A stretch of DNA of 64,000 nt from Trichlorobacter ammonificans. GTDB taxonomy: Bacteria; Desulfobacterota; Desulfuromonadia; Geobacterales; Pseudopelobacteraceae. The notes beneath the pieces are model-generated. The model was not told where the DNA came from and searched no databases. It was given only the letters and a program-made list of their open reading frames with translations. The stretch covers positions 1,414,001 through 1,478,000 of the forward strand of contig NZ_OW150024.1 in assembly GCF_933509905.1 (NCBI RefSeq), in the 5' to 3' direction. Made by a program: the position numbers and the translations under genes. Below are positions 15,799-25,436 of this stretch, piece after piece. Every line of letters starts with the position of its first letter. The first letter of the stretch is position 1.

Positions 15799-16659
15799 TC
15801 AGGTGGAAGTTCTGGGGTCAAGGGCATCCCGGATCCCTTCTCCCAGCAGGTTGTACGCCAGCACGGTAAGCAGGATGGCCAGACCGGGAAAGAGAGACAG
15901 CCACCAGGCAAACTCGATGTAGTCCTTGCCGGAGGTGAGGATGTTTCCCCAACTGGCGGTGGGAGGTTGTACGCCGATCCCCAGAAAGGAGAGGGCAGAT
16001 TCGGTCAGGATGGCGCCGGCCACCCCCAGGGTTGCCGCCACCAGCACCGGCGACAGGGCATTGGGCAGAATGTGGCGCAGGATGATCCGGGCGTCGGAGG
16101 CACCGCTGCAGCGGGCCGCCATGATGTAGTCCATTTCCCGGATTGCCAGGGTTTCCGCCCGTACCAGCCGTGCTACCCCCATCCAGCCGGTCAGGCCGAT
16201 CACCGCCATGATGTACCAGATGGAAGGCTCCAGGAAGGTAATGATGGCAAGAATCAGGAAAAAGGCCGGAAAACAGAGCATGATGTCCACCAGCCGCATC
16301 AGGATGGTATCCACCCAGCCGCCGTAGTAGCCGGCCACCAGGCCCACCAGCGATCCCAGCAGTACAGCGATGCCGATGGCCACCAGGCCCACCTTGAGAG
16401 AGATGCGCGCGCCGAAGAGTACCCGGCTGAATACGTCCCGTCCCAGCTCGTCCGTACCGAACCAGTGGGACCAGGAGGGGGGGGAAAGCACCTGCCAGGC
16501 GTTGATCTCGTTGGGATCGTAGGGGGCAAGCAACGGTGCGCAGAGCGATATCAGAAAGAGCAATAGCACCACGCCGCCGCCAACCATGGCCAGGCGGTTC
16601 CTGCGCAGGCGAGGCCAGAAGACGGCGGCCAGATAGGAGTGTCTGAAGCCGGTGAGCAT
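15799..16659 (-). CDS. Peptide/nickel-type ABC transporter permease, OppC/DppC family
   Basis: The 286-residue inner-membrane permease has an N-terminal TM, the conserved FGTDELGRDVFSRVLFGARI region (about residues 67-86), and the EAA loop with GASDARIILRHILPN. It forms the heterodimer partner of the OppB-like protein encoded 3 bases upstream. No binding protein or ATPase gene is in the window, so the substrate (oligopeptide, dipeptide or nickel) is open. Confidence 0.9.
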   Translation of the reverse strand: MLTGFRHSYLAAVFWPRLRRNRLAMVGGGVVLLLFLISLCAPLLAPYDPNEINAWQVLSPPSWSHWFGTDELGRDVFSRVLFGARISLKVGLVAIGIAVLLGSLVGLVAGYYGGWVDTILMRLVDIMLCFPAFFLILAIITFLEPSIWYIMAVIGLTGWMGVARLVRAETLAIREMDYIMAARCSGASDARIILRHILPNALSPVLVAATLGVAGAILTESALSFLGIGVQPPTASWGNILTSGKDYIEFAWWLSLFPGLAILLTVLAYNLLGEGIRDALDPRTST

Positions 16660-16662
16660 CGG

Positions 16663-17646
16663 CTAGTCCCTCGTTCCCTGGCGGATGCGCGGGTCGGCCA
16701 GGGCGTAGCCCAAATCGGCCACCAGGTTGCCGATCAGGGTCAAGCCGGCACCGATGACCAGAATCCCCATCACCACCGGATAGTCACGGGCCATCACCCC
16801 CTGGTAGAACAGCTGTCCCATGCCGGGGATGGCGAAGATGGTCTCGAAAATTACGCTGCCGCCGATCAGGCCGGGGATGGAAAAACCGGCCAGGGTGATG
16901 AGCGGCAGCAGGGCGTTGCGCAGGCCGTGCTTCCAGACGACCACCCGCTCCGACAGCCCCTTGGCCCGGGCCGTGGTGATGTAGTCCTGGCCAATCACCT
17001 GCAACATGGCGGAACGCATGTACCGGGAAACCCCGGCCAGGGAGCCGAAGGAGGCCACGCAGACCGGCAGGATCAGGTGTTTCGTCAGATCCCAGAGACG
17101 GCCGAACCAGCCGTAAGCCTCGTATCCCAGGGTGTGCAGACCGGAGATCGGCAGCCAGTTCAGCTTGACCCCGAAGAAGTACATCAGCAGTAGTGCCAGC
17201 CAGAAGGTGGGCACGGCAAACCCCAGAAACACAAACACCGTCAGCCCCTTGTCCAGGAGCGAGTTACGGTGCACGGCGGCCAGGATGCCGATGGGGATGG
17301 CCAGGCCGAATTCAATGATCAGGGCAATGATGTTGAGGGATACGGTGATCGGCAGCCGCTCGGCGATTTTGTCCAGCACCGGCCGGTTATCACTGGAGAA
17401 GGAGCGGCCGAAATCAAGGTGGGACAGTTTTTTCAGCCAGGTGAGGTACTGCACGTGCAGCGGCTGGTCCAGGCCGTAGAACTTAGTGAGCCGTTCCCGG
17501 GCTTCCTTGCCCACCTTGGGGTTCATGGCCATCTGCATATCCACCGGCTCGCCGGGGGCCAGATGGATGACGGTAAAGGTGATCAGGGTGATTCCCAGCA
17601 GCAGGGGAACCAGCATGGCCACCCGTTTTACCAGCCAGAGGGTCAC
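16663..17646 (-). CDS. Peptide/nickel-type ABC transporter permease, OppB/DppB family
   Basis: The 327-residue permease has the family N-terminus (a TM helix followed by [10 protein letters not shown]), six predicted TM helices, and the EAA loop [21 protein letters not shown]. The GTG at 17646 forms a GTGA overlap with the rdgB stop; the frame is open to 17667. It pairs with the downstream OppC-like permease. Linkage to a nucleotide-cleaning gene is unusual, and the ATPase genes must lie elsewhere. Confidence 0.9.
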   Translation of the reverse strand: MTLWLVKRVAMLVPLLLGITLITFTVIHLAPGEPVDMQMAMNPKVGKEARERLTKFYGLDQPLHVQYLTWLKKLSHLDFGRSFSSDNRPVLDKIAERLPITVSLNIIALIIEFGLAIPIGILAAVHRNSLLDKGLTVFVFLGFAVPTFWLALLLMYFFGVKLNWLPISGLHTLGYEAYGWFGRLWDLTKHLILPVCVASFGSLAGVSRYMRSAMLQVIGQDYITTARAKGLSERVVVWKHGLRNALLPLITLAGFSIPGLIGGSVIFETIFAIPGMGQLFYQGVMARDYPVVMGILVIGAGLTLIGNLVADLGYALADPRIRQGTRD

Positions 17647-18239
17647 CGCCCCGACTCCCGAAGCCACGCACTGAAGGCGCGCAGCGCCTGTCCCCGGTGA
17701 CTGATCCGGTTTTTCTGCTCCACCGACAGTTCGGCCATGGTGGCGTTCTGATCGGGAATCAACAGCAGCGGGTCATAGCCGAAACCGCCGTCACCCCGGG
17801 GAGTTTCCAGGATTCTGCCGGCGATCTTCCCTTCAAAGAGGGCCTCGGTGCCGTCGGGATGCACGAATGCCAACATGCAGACAAAGGCACCGCCGCGTCG
17901 GTCGGCGGGGATATCCTTTAACTCCCGCAGCAGTTTGCGGTTGTTGGCTTCGTCGTTGCTGGGTTCACCGGCGTAGCGGGCCGAGATCACGCCGGGCAAG
18001 CCGTTCAGGGCATCCACGGTGAGGCCGGAGTCGTCGGCGATCACCGGCAGACCGCTTGCCGCCGAGGCCTCGCGGGCCTTTTTCAGGGCATTCTCGGCAA
18101 AGGTGGTGCCGTCCTCAACGGTTTCCGGGAGATGGGGCAGATCAACAAGGCAGAGCAGCTCCTCAACGCTGTCCTTGAGATAGGCACCGATCTCCTTCAT
18201 CTTCCCCCGGTTGCGGGTGGCTACCAGCAGCTGTTTCAT
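17643..18239 (-). CDS. rdgB: XTP/dITP diphosphatase (RdgB/HAM1)
   Basis: Hydrolyses non-canonical purine triphosphates (XTP, dITP) to keep them out of DNA. The 198-residue protein starts [17 protein letters not shown] and shows [18 protein letters not shown] and GGFGYDPLL, all family motifs. The start at 18239 overlaps the rph stop by 4 bases; a longer open frame upstream is antisense shadow of rph. rph-rdgB is a common bacterial pair. Confidence 0.95.
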   Translation of the reverse strand: MKQLLVATRNRGKMKEIGAYLKDSVEELLCLVDLPHLPETVEDGTTFAENALKKAREASAASGLPVIADDSGLTVDALNGLPGVISARYAGEPSNDEANNRKLLRELKDIPADRRGGAFVCMLAFVHPDGTEALFEGKIAGRILETPRGDGGFGYDPLLLIPDQNATMAELSVEQKNRISHRGQALRAFSAWLRESGR

Positions 18240-18955
18240 GGTTGCAGCGTCTCCTGCTGGATGGCGAACAGGCGGCTGATCCCCTCCATGGCCAGGGAGC
18301 GCATGGCGTCCATCTGTTCGATGGTGAACGGCTCTGCCTCGGCGGTCCCCTGGATCTCCACAAAACGTCCCGACGAGGTCATCACGAAGTTCATATCCAC
18401 TTCGGCACCGGAGTCCTCGGTGTAGTCCAGATCCAGTAACGCCTCGCCGCCGACGATGCCGACGCTCACCGCCGCCACCGCCTCCTTCAGCGGATTTTCG
18501 GCGATCCGCCCCTGGCGCAGCAAGGTCTGCACCGCATCGGCCAGGGCCACCCAGGCACCGGTGATGGAGGCGGTACGGGTGCCGCCATCGGCCTGGATCA
18601 CGTCGCAATCGATGTAGATGGTCCGCTCTCCCAGCTTGGCCATATCCGTCACCGCCCGAAGCGAGCGGCCGATCAGGCGCTGGATTTCCAGGGTGCGGCC
18701 CGACTGTTTTCCCTTGGCAGCCTCCCGGGGCGACCGGGTGTGGGTGGCTCGGGGAAGCATGGCGTATTCGGCGGTGACCCAGCCGGCTCCCTTGCCCCGC
18801 AGGAAGGAGGGAACCGACTCCTCCACCGACGCGGTGCAGATGACGCGGGTATCACCGAACTCCACCAGTACCGAGCCTTCCGGATGTTTGATGAAGTGAC
18901 GGGTCATGGTGACCGGACGCAGCTGGTTGTTCTGACGTTCAAATGAGCGTTTCAT
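18236..18955 (-). CDS. rph: Ribonuclease PH
   Basis: Phosphorolytic 3'-5' exoribonuclease that trims tRNA 3' ends. The 239-residue protein contains [47 protein letters not shown] and [16 protein letters not shown], all diagnostic. It starts 9 bases after the serA stop and overlaps rdgB by 4 bases. Confidence 0.97.
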   Translation of the reverse strand: MKRSFERQNNQLRPVTMTRHFIKHPEGSVLVEFGDTRVICTASVEESVPSFLRGKGAGWVTAEYAMLPRATHTRSPREAAKGKQSGRTLEIQRLIGRSLRAVTDMAKLGERTIYIDCDVIQADGGTRTASITGAWVALADAVQTLLRQGRIAENPLKEAVAAVSVGIVGGEALLDLDYTEDSGAEVDMNFVMTSSGRFVEIQGTAEAEPFTIEQMDAMRSLAMEGISRLFAIQQETLQP

Positions 18956-18964
18956 ACAGGTTCC

Positions 18965-20569
18965 CTAGCGCCGGGCCGACGGCATATGGATAGCCTTGAT
19001 AAAGGTCGCCTCCGTTGCCCCGCGAATCTTCTCAAGCACCGCGGCCGGAGCGGCGGAGTCAAGGGACAGGATCACCATGGCCTCGCCCCGCTTTTCGCTG
19101 CGCCCCAGGTTCATGGCGGCGATGTTGATGTCGTGCTGCCCCATGATGGTGCCGATTTTGCCGATCATGCCGGGACGGTCGGCGTAGTGCAACAGCAGCA
19201 TATGCTCTTCAGGGGTGAAGTCCATGGCGTAATCGCGCAGCCGGACAATCCGGGGAACCCCTTCGAAGAGGGTGCCGGCGATGGTGCGCCGCTTGCCGCC
19301 GCTCGCCTCGGCGGTCAACGTGATCAGGTTGGAGAAGGCATCGGCATGGGTGGACTTGGTCTCCTCCACCACGATCCCCATCTGGTCGGCGATGAGCGAC
19401 GCATTAACCATGTTGACATCCTGATCAACCACATGCCCCAGCAGGGAGGCCAGACCGCAGACCGTGAGCGGCGAGCAGTCGTAGTGGGCAATGGCGCCGG
19501 CGTAGCTGAAGATCAGCTTCTCCGGATGGCTGTCCAGCAACTGGATGCCGAAGTCGCACATCACATTCACCAGGTTCAGGAACGGCCGCATCTGATCCAT
19601 CAAGGCCAGGTCGAAACGAGGGATGTTCACGGCGTTTTCCAGGGGTTTCTCATCCAGGTAGTTGAGGATCTCCTTGGAAACGTCGACCGCCACGTTGATC
19701 TGGGCTTCAACGGTGTTGGCACCCAGGTGGGGGGTGACGGTCAGCTTCGGATGGGCGATCAGGTCCTTCAGGACCGGTGTCTTTGGCGGTTCCTCGCTCC
19801 AGACGTCAAAGGCAGCCAGGGAGACCTTGCCGTTGTTCAGGTTGTCCAGCATGGCCTGCTCGTCGATGATGCCGCCGCGCGCCACGTTGAGGACGATGAC
19901 ACCGTCTTTCATCATGCCAAATTCACGGGGGCCGATCATCCCCTTGGTCTCAGAGGTCAAGGGGGTGTGGACGGTGATGATATCGCAGTTCTTGTAGATT
20001 TCGTCGTGGGAAACCAGCTTCACTCCCAGGTCGTGGGCGCGCTTGACCGCAATGTAGGGGTCGCAGGCCAGCACCTCGCACTCGAACGCCTTCAAGCGGG
20101 TGGCCACCCGGCCCCCCACCTTGCCGAGGCCGATCACGCCGGCGGTCTTCCCTTTCAACTCCACACCGGTAAAGGGAGCCCGCTTCCACTCGCCGGACTT
20201 GAGGGAACCGTTGGCAATGGTCACGTTACGGCAGGCAGCCATCAGGAGCGCCATGGTATGCTCGGCAGCACTGTTGGTGTTGCCGAAGGGGGCGTTCACC
20301 ACGATCACCCCTTTGGAGCTGGCATAGTCAACATCGACATTGTCGATCCCCACGCCGGCCCGGGCCACCATTTTCAGCTTCTTGGCGGCATCCAGCAGGT
20401 CGCGGTCCACCGTGGTGCCGCTCCGGGTGATGATCACGTCGTATTCGCCTATCAGGGCAAGCAGTTCTTCCTTCTTGAGACCCAGACGGACATCCATTTT
20501 TACCCGGGGGTCCTGACGCAGCAGTTCAAGCCCTTCGGCGGCAACTTCATCGGTAACGATAATCTTCAT
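18965..20569 (-). CDS. serA: D-3-phosphoglycerate dehydrogenase
   Basis: First enzyme of serine synthesis, oxidising 3-phosphoglycerate with NAD+. The 534-residue long-form enzyme has a catalytic/NAD domain (GLGKVGGRVATRLKAF; RAGVGIDNVD; the C-terminal catalytic LTVTPHLGANTVEAQ), an intervening ASB domain, and a C-terminal ACT domain (RPGMIGKIGTIMGQHDINIA) likely used for serine feedback. The ATG at 20569 follows a gagggg ribosome site; an ATG five codons earlier is possible. Confidence 0.95.
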   Translation of the reverse strand: MKIIVTDEVAAEGLELLRQDPRVKMDVRLGLKKEELLALIGEYDVIITRSGTTVDRDLLDAAKKLKMVARAGVGIDNVDVDYASSKGVIVVNAPFGNTNSAAEHTMALLMAACRNVTIANGSLKSGEWKRAPFTGVELKGKTAGVIGLGKVGGRVATRLKAFECEVLACDPYIAVKRAHDLGVKLVSHDEIYKNCDIITVHTPLTSETKGMIGPREFGMMKDGVIVLNVARGGIIDEQAMLDNLNNGKVSLAAFDVWSEEPPKTPVLKDLIAHPKLTVTPHLGANTVEAQINVAVDVSKEILNYLDEKPLENAVNIPRFDLALMDQMRPFLNLVNVMCDFGIQLLDSHPEKLIFSYAGAIAHYDCSPLTVCGLASLLGHVVDQDVNMVNASLIADQMGIVVEETKSTHADAFSNLITLTAEASGGKRRTIAGTLFEGVPRIVRLRDYAMDFTPEEHMLLLHYADRPGMIGKIGTIMGQHDINIAAMNLGRSEKRGEAMVILSLDSAAPAAVLEKIRGATEATFIKAIHMPSARR

Positions 20570-20604
20570 ACGCCCCTCTTTCATCACGGGATTTAGAAGC
20601 GCAC

Positions 20605-20633
20605 ATAGTAGCTGCCACGGCAAAAAAATGCAA
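20605..20633 (-). promoter_or_regulatory. Promoter of serA operon
   Basis: Minus-strand TTGCAT (20633-20628) and TACTAT (20610-20605) with a 17-base spacer, about 35 bases upstream of the serA ATG, in the 99-base divergent gap with trmL. No equally good plus-strand promoter for trmL was seen. Confidence 0.5.
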
Positions 20634-20668
20634 GCCGACCAACGCCCGCCTATGGTATACGTTCCGTC

Positions 20669-21187
20669 ATGCATCCCTTTCATATTGTACTGATCGAACC
20701 GGAGATTCCCCCCAATACCGGCAACATCGCCCGGCTCAGCGCTGCTGCCGGTGCTTCCCTGCACCTGGTGGGCAGACTGGGATTTTCCCTTGATGACCGC
20801 TACCTGAAACGGGCCGGCCTGGATTATTGGGACAAGGTGGACCTGCACCGCTGGGAGAGCCTGGAGGAGCTGCGGTCGTCATACCCCCGGGCACGCTTCT
20901 GGTATCTGACCACCAAGAGCAGTCGCAGCTGCTATGGTGAAGGGCTGTTCCAGTCGGGGGATTTCCTTGTCTTCGGCCGGGAAACCGCCGGCCTGCCCGA
21001 GGAGTTGCTGGCCGCCAACCCCGATGCCTGTCTGACCATCCCGATGCCGGGAAAGGTCCGCAGCCTCAACCTGTCAAACGCCGTGGCGGTGGTGCTCTAC
21101 GAGGCGCTGCGCCAGACCGGCATGCTTAACGCAGGAACAGCTCCGCCTGAGAATCCGACCATCACCAACCGGGAGGCCTGGGTATGA
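20669..21187 (+). CDS. trmL: tRNA (cytidine(34)-2'-O)-methyltransferase TrmL
   Basis: SPOUT-class methyltransferase that modifies the wobble base of tRNA-Leu. The 172-residue protein has the signature [15 protein letters not shown] at the N-terminus, [12 protein letters not shown] in the middle and the knot loop [18 protein letters not shown]. It overlaps yjbQ by 4 bases. Confidence 0.93.
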   Translation: MHPFHIVLIEPEIPPNTGNIARLSAAAGASLHLVGRLGFSLDDRYLKRAGLDYWDKVDLHRWESLEELRSSYPRARFWYLTTKSSRSCYGEGLFQSGDFLVFGRETAGLPEELLAANPDACLTIPMPGKVRSLNLSNAVAVVLYEALRQTGMLNAGTAPPENPTITNREAWV

Positions 21188-21600
21188 ATTCCTATCGCCA
21201 TGAACTCTGGTTTGAAACATCCCGCCGCCGGGAACTTATCAACATCACCTCCCAGGTTGCCGCCTGCCTGCGGGAGAGCGGTATCCGGGAGGGGCTGCTG
21301 CTCTGCAATGCCATGCATATTACGGCCAGCGTTTTTATCAACGACGACGAGTCGGGGTTGCACCAGGACTTTGAGGAGTGGCTGGAGCAACTGGCACCGG
21401 AGAAGCCCTATTCCCGGTACCGCCACAACGGCTACGAGGATAACGGCGATGCCCACCTGAAGCGGACCATCATGGGACGTGAGGTGGTGGTGGCGGTGAC
21501 GGAGGGAAAGCTGGACTTGGGGCCATGGGAGCAGATCTTTTACGGCGAGTTCGACGGCAAGCGCAAGAAACGGGTGCTGGTCAAGATTATTGGTGAATGA
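21184..21600 (+). CDS. YjbQ family secondary thiamine-phosphate synthase
   Basis: The 138-residue UPF0047/YjbQ protein is a beta-rich trimer-forming family with a weak thiamine-phosphate synthase activity reported for E. coli YjbQ. The landmarks [18 protein letters not shown], the H-containing YRHN stretch and [13 protein letters not shown] are present. It is co-translated with trmL and followed by a strong terminator. Physiological role is unsettled in the family. Confidence 0.88.
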   Translation: MNSYRHELWFETSRRRELINITSQVAACLRESGIREGLLLCNAMHITASVFINDDESGLHQDFEEWLEQLAPEKPYSRYRHNGYEDNGDAHLKRTIMGREVVVAVTEGKLDLGPWEQIFYGEFDGKRKKRVLVKIIGE

Positions 21601-21607
21601 AGGTGTG

Positions 21608-21652
21608 TTCCGACGAAAAAGCCCGCCAAAATAGCGGGCTTTTTCGTCGGAA
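21608..21652. terminator. Bidirectional terminator between yjbQ and pyrG
   Basis: A 19-bp perfect stem (21608-21626 with 21634-21652) with a 7-base loop contains GCCCGC/GCGGGC flanked by A and T tracts on the two sides. It can stop both converging transcripts. Confidence 0.9.
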
Positions 21653-21672
21653 CGGCAATCTGCTCAACGAGC

Positions 21673-23280
21673 TTAACGCTTGGTGCGATGGGCCAGGGAG
21701 GCTCCCACAAACGCCTTGAACAGCGGGTGGGGGACCAACGGCTTTGACTTGAATTCCGGATGGAACTGGCAGCCCAAAAACCAGGGATGGTCGGGTAGTT
21801 CGATAATCTCCACCAGGTTCTTCTGCTGGTTGATGCCGGAGAGTATCAGGCCCTTGTCGGTCAGCCGTTCGCGGTAGCTGTTGTTGAACTCATAGCGGTG
21901 GCGGTGACGCTCGGATATTTCGGTGTCATTGTAGGCGTCAAAGGCTTTTGTCCCCTTGGTGATGCTGCAGGGGCAGGCCCCCAGCCGCATGGTGCCCCCC
22001 TTCTTGCTGACGCTCTTTTGCTCCTCCATCAGGTGGATGACCGGATCCTTGCAGTTGGGGTTGAACTCGCTGGAGCCGGCATGCTTGAGTCCGCAGGCGT
22101 TGCGGGCGAACTCCACCGCCGCCATCTGCATCCCCAGGCAGATGCCGAAGAAGGGGAGCTTGCGGGTACGGGCGAATTCGATGGCCTTGATTTTTCCTTC
22201 CGATCCCCGCTCGCCGAAGCCGCCCGGCACCAGCAGGCCGTCCACATCGTCCAGCCAGCCTTCGATGCCGGTCTCCTCGATCTTTTCGGAATCGATGTAT
22301 TTCAGGTAGACCCGGCAGTCGTTGGCGATGCCGCCGTGGGTGAGGGCCTCGGCCAGTGACTTGTAGGATTCGGTCAGGTTGACGTACTTGCCGACGATGG
22401 CGATACGGACTTCACCGTGGCTGGGGTGGCGCAGGGTTTCCACCACATTCTGCCAGGGAGTCAGGTCGGGCTGCTTGGTCCAGATGTTGAGCTTTTCCAC
22501 CACCTGCTCATCCAGACGCTCCTTGTTCAGGGAAAGAGGAACTGCGTAGATGTGCTCGGCATCCACCGACTGGATGACGCAGTTCTCTTCTACATTGCAG
22601 AAGAGGGAAATCTTCTTTTTCATGTCCTGGGGAAGCTCGCGGTCGCAACGACAGATCAGGAGGTCCGGCTGGATACCGATTTTACGGAGCTCCATCACCG
22701 AGTGCTGGGTCGGCTTGGTTTTCAGTTCGCCGGCAGTACGGATATAGGGCACCAGGGTAACATGAACGTACAGGGTGTTGCCGACGCCCCGGTCGAAGCG
22801 GAACTGGCGGATCGCTTCCAGGAAGGGAAGGGATTCGATGTCGCCGACGGTCCCCCCCACCTCGACGATGGCAACGTCCGCTCCCTTGACGTTATCGAGG
22901 ATTTTCTGCTTGATTTCATCGGTGATATGGGGAATGACCTGGACGGTTCCCCCCAGGTAGTCGCCGCGCCGCTCCTTGTCGATAACGGAAAAGTACACCT
23001 GGCCGGTGGTGAAGTTGCTTTTCTTGGACAGGCGGGCGGAGGTGTAGCGCTCGTAGTGTCCCAGGTCCAGGTCGGTTTCGGCGCCATCGTCGGTGACGAA
23101 GACCTCGCCGTGCTGGAACGGTGACATGGTGCCGGGATCGACGTTGATGTAGGGGTCGAGCTTCTGCATGGTGACCCGCAGTCCCCGTGCCTCCAGCAGG
23201 GCCCCCAGGGAGGCGGCAGCCAGCCCCTTGCCGATGGAGGAGACGACACCACCGGTAATAAAGATGAACTTGGTTTTCAT
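21673..23280 (-). CDS. pyrG: CTP synthase
   Basis: Converts UTP to CTP with glutamine nitrogen. The 535-residue protein has the synthetase domain start [17 protein letters not shown], then a class I glutamine amidotransferase domain with the nucleophile motif FFGICLGMQ and the catalytic His-Glu in QFHPEFKS. The ATG at 23280 has a caggaag ribosome site; the open frame to 23316 overlapping the kdsB stop adds 12 residues not expected in the family. Confidence 0.96.
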   Translation of the reverse strand: MKTKFIFITGGVVSSIGKGLAAASLGALLEARGLRVTMQKLDPYINVDPGTMSPFQHGEVFVTDDGAETDLDLGHYERYTSARLSKKSNFTTGQVYFSVIDKERRGDYLGGTVQVIPHITDEIKQKILDNVKGADVAIVEVGGTVGDIESLPFLEAIRQFRFDRGVGNTLYVHVTLVPYIRTAGELKTKPTQHSVMELRKIGIQPDLLICRCDRELPQDMKKKISLFCNVEENCVIQSVDAEHIYAVPLSLNKERLDEQVVEKLNIWTKQPDLTPWQNVVETLRHPSHGEVRIAIVGKYVNLTESYKSLAEALTHGGIANDCRVYLKYIDSEKIEETGIEGWLDDVDGLLVPGGFGERGSEGKIKAIEFARTRKLPFFGICLGMQMAAVEFARNACGLKHAGSSEFNPNCKDPVIHLMEEQKSVSKKGGTMRLGACPCSITKGTKAFDAYNDTEISERHRHRYEFNNSYRERLTDKGLILSGINQQKNLVEIIELPDHPWFLGCQFHPEFKSKPLVPHPLFKAFVGASLAHRTKR

Positions 23281-23312
23281 GGGGCTAGCTTCCTGATCCT
23301 TGGTACGTGCGC

Positions 23313-24068
23313 TCATGGTTGTATCAACTCCCTGGCTTTGGCGAGATCTTCGGGGGTATCGACCCCCAGGGATTCAAATTCCGTTTCCACCACCTTGATC
23401 CTGACGCCGTTTTCAAGGGCGCGCAATTGCTCCAGCTTTTCGGATACTTCCAGAAAGGTCTGCGGCATGGCGGCAAAGCGCAGCAGGAAGTCGCGGCGGT
23501 AGACGTAGAGGCCGACATGCTTGTAGCAGAGCAGCCTGCCGGCTTCAAATGCCTCGTTCTTCAGGTCGTGCCACTTGTCCCGGAAGAAGGGGAGGGGGGA
23601 CCGGGAAAAGTAAAGGGCATACCCCTCGGCATCCGTCACCACCTTGACCACATTCGGCGACAGGAAATCGTGAAGCTGCCTGATCCGGCTTTTCAGGGTA
23701 CCCATCTGCAGGCCGGGCGAGGAGAGAAACGGTTCGATGGCCTGATCGATCATGGCCGGCTCGATCAGCGGCTCGTCCCCCTGTACGTTGACGACGATCT
23801 CCGCATCGAGTCCTCGGGCCACTTCGGCCAGACGGTCGGTACCGGTCTCGTGGCTGCTGGAGGTCATCACCGCTTCGCCGCCGACCTGACGGATGACATC
23901 GGCAATACGACGGTCATCGGTTGCCACGATGACGCGGGAAACCAACGACGCGGCGCGGGCCCGTTCATAGACATGCTGGATGATCGGTTTACCGGCCAGG
24001 TCGGCCAGGGCCTTGCCGGGAAAGCGAGTGGAACCGTAACGGGCCGGTATGATGGCAATGATAGTCAT
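23313..24068 (-). CDS. kdsB: 3-deoxy-manno-octulosonate cytidylyltransferase
   Basis: Activates Kdo as CMP-Kdo for lipopolysaccharide core synthesis. The 251-residue protein begins [21 protein letters not shown], and has [10 protein letters not shown] and [16 protein letters not shown], all KdsB features. It uses CTP made by the pyrG product encoded 32 bases downstream, a frequent pairing. Confidence 0.96.
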   Translation of the reverse strand: MTIIAIIPARYGSTRFPGKALADLAGKPIIQHVYERARAASLVSRVIVATDDRRIADVIRQVGGEAVMTSSSHETGTDRLAEVARGLDAEIVVNVQGDEPLIEPAMIDQAIEPFLSSPGLQMGTLKSRIRQLHDFLSPNVVKVVTDAEGYALYFSRSPLPFFRDKWHDLKNEAFEAGRLLCYKHVGLYVYRRDFLLRFAAMPQTFLEVSEKLEQLRALENGVRIKVVETEFESLGVDTPEDLAKARELIQP

Positions 24069-24123
24069 GGGGGGCAGGGGGGTACGGGTTAAAAGCCGGA
24101 GAAATTACTCAAACCAAATTATT

Positions 24124-24153
24124 ATATTACTCTGAAGAGGGAGATTTTGTCAA
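24124..24153 (-). promoter_or_regulatory. Promoter of kdsB-pyrG
   Basis: Minus-strand TTGACA (24153-24148) and TAATAT (24129-24124), spacer 18; an overlapping TATAAT lies three bases further on. It sits between the end of the signalling island and kdsB and gives the housekeeping genes their own start. Confidence 0.6.
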
Positions 24154-24164
24154 GGAGTAGCGGG

Positions 24165-25430
24165 TCACTCCGCCTCGTCTTCCTCCCGATCCCGGTTGAT
24201 GCCGCTCCGCCAACTGAAGGCATCAAGCTGAGCGGCCAGCAGTTGGTCGAAGGTAATGCCGGTTGTATCGAGAACGAGCTGCACCGCCGAGAAGTCGGTT
24301 TTTTCCAGCCGCTCGGCCAGGTGAAGCAGGATGCCCAGTGTTCCCTCGCGCCGCAGCAGGGCAGCGGCGACGTCGTCGCTTAAGTTCAGGCTCTCGACGA
24401 TATGTTCCATGGAGGTTTCATAGAGAGCGTCCAGGAGCGAAAGCACACCGGTGAGAAAGGCCGACTCCACCAGGTCACTGGTGCGGTCATGGCCGGTACG
24501 CTGCATCATCAGCAGCTCCATCAGTCGTCCCCGTACCGCGGCCATTTCCAGCAGCGGTGAATTCAACCCCTGGTTGTCCTTGCCGGCATACAGCGCCAGC
24601 TGCACCCAGCGCCGCAGGTGGTTGATCCCCAGAATCATGATGGCATGACGCAGGTTCTTGATCTTTTCCCGCATGCCGATCATGACCGAGTTGACCAGTT
24701 TCAGCAGGTTGAAGGTCAGGCTGGGATTTTCCCGGAACGTTTCCTCGATCTCGTTGATGTCCCAGTCCTCATTCAACTGCTGCAGCAGTTTCATCATGGC
24801 GATACCGGAGGGATCGATGCGGCGCTGGTCCAATACCACCGGCCGTTCAAAGAAGTAGCCCTGGAACAGCTCGAAGCCGTATTCGACGCACTTTTCGAAC
24901 TCTTCCACGGTTTCCACCCGTTCAGCCAGCAATTGCACCGGAAACTTGCGCAAGTCGGCGGCAATGCGAGGGAGTTCGTCGGGATCGGTGGCCATGATGT
25001 CCACCTTGATGATGTCCACCATCTTATAGAACGGGGAATGATCCGGATTATAGACATGATCGTCGAGGGCGATCATGAATCCCTGAGCCTTCAGCTCGCT
25101 GCAGCGATCCCTGACGGTGTCGTCCAGCTCGATGTTCTCGAGAATCTCAAGAACGGATTGCTCGATGGGCAGCAACTCCAGCATTTCCGAATGCAACACG
25201 TTTGAGGTGATATTCAGAAAACCGTACTTGTCGCCCAATATCTCCTGGAAACCGAAGTCGGAAAGGGCGGTGGCGATGACCGAGGCCGACGCCTGAGCCT
25301 GGCTTTCAAACTGGGCCGACTGGTGGTGACTCGCGGCCCGGAAGAGCAACTCATAGCCGTACAGCTCTTTTTTCCGGTTCAGGATCGGCTGTCGGCCGAT
25401 GAAGAACCTCTGTTCCTTGAGGTGGCTCAT
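24165..25430 (-). CDS. EAL/HDOD (YuxH-type) signalling protein
   Basis: The 421-residue protein has an N-terminal degenerate EAL domain (FFIGRQPILNRKKELYGYELLFR, with ELL for EAL) and a C-terminal HDOD domain (about 200-400). The family (YuxH/CdgJ) usually lacks phosphodiesterase activity; members influence motility and twitching. It is the last gene of the first chemosensory block, 6 bases after the REC-Hpt gene, suggesting a motility or c-di-GMP read-out. Confidence 0.88.
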   Translation of the reverse strand: MSHLKEQRFFIGRQPILNRKKELYGYELLFRAASHHQSAQFESQAQASASVIATALSDFGFQEILGDKYGFLNITSNVLHSEMLELLPIEQSVLEILENIELDDTVRDRCSELKAQGFMIALDDHVYNPDHSPFYKMVDIIKVDIMATDPDELPRIAADLRKFPVQLLAERVETVEEFEKCVEYGFELFQGYFFERPVVLDQRRIDPSGIAMMKLLQQLNEDWDINEIEETFRENPSLTFNLLKLVNSVMIGMREKIKNLRHAIMILGINHLRRWVQLALYAGKDNQGLNSPLLEMAAVRGRLMELLMMQRTGHDRTSDLVESAFLTGVLSLLDALYETSMEHIVESLNLSDDVAAALLRREGTLGILLHLAERLEKTDFSAVQLVLDTTGITFDQLLAAQLDAFSWRSGINRDREEDEAE

Positions 25431-25436
25431 GGCGGT

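Noticed and set aside
18986-20596. 536-codon open frame on the plus strand opposite serA
   Set aside because: Antisense shadow of a clear serA gene; no ribosome site, and composition is that of a reverse-complemented GC-rich gene.
23281-23316. Longer pyrG start overlapping the kdsB stop
   Set aside because: It adds 12 residues before the conserved [11 protein letters not shown] start, which has its own ribosome site.
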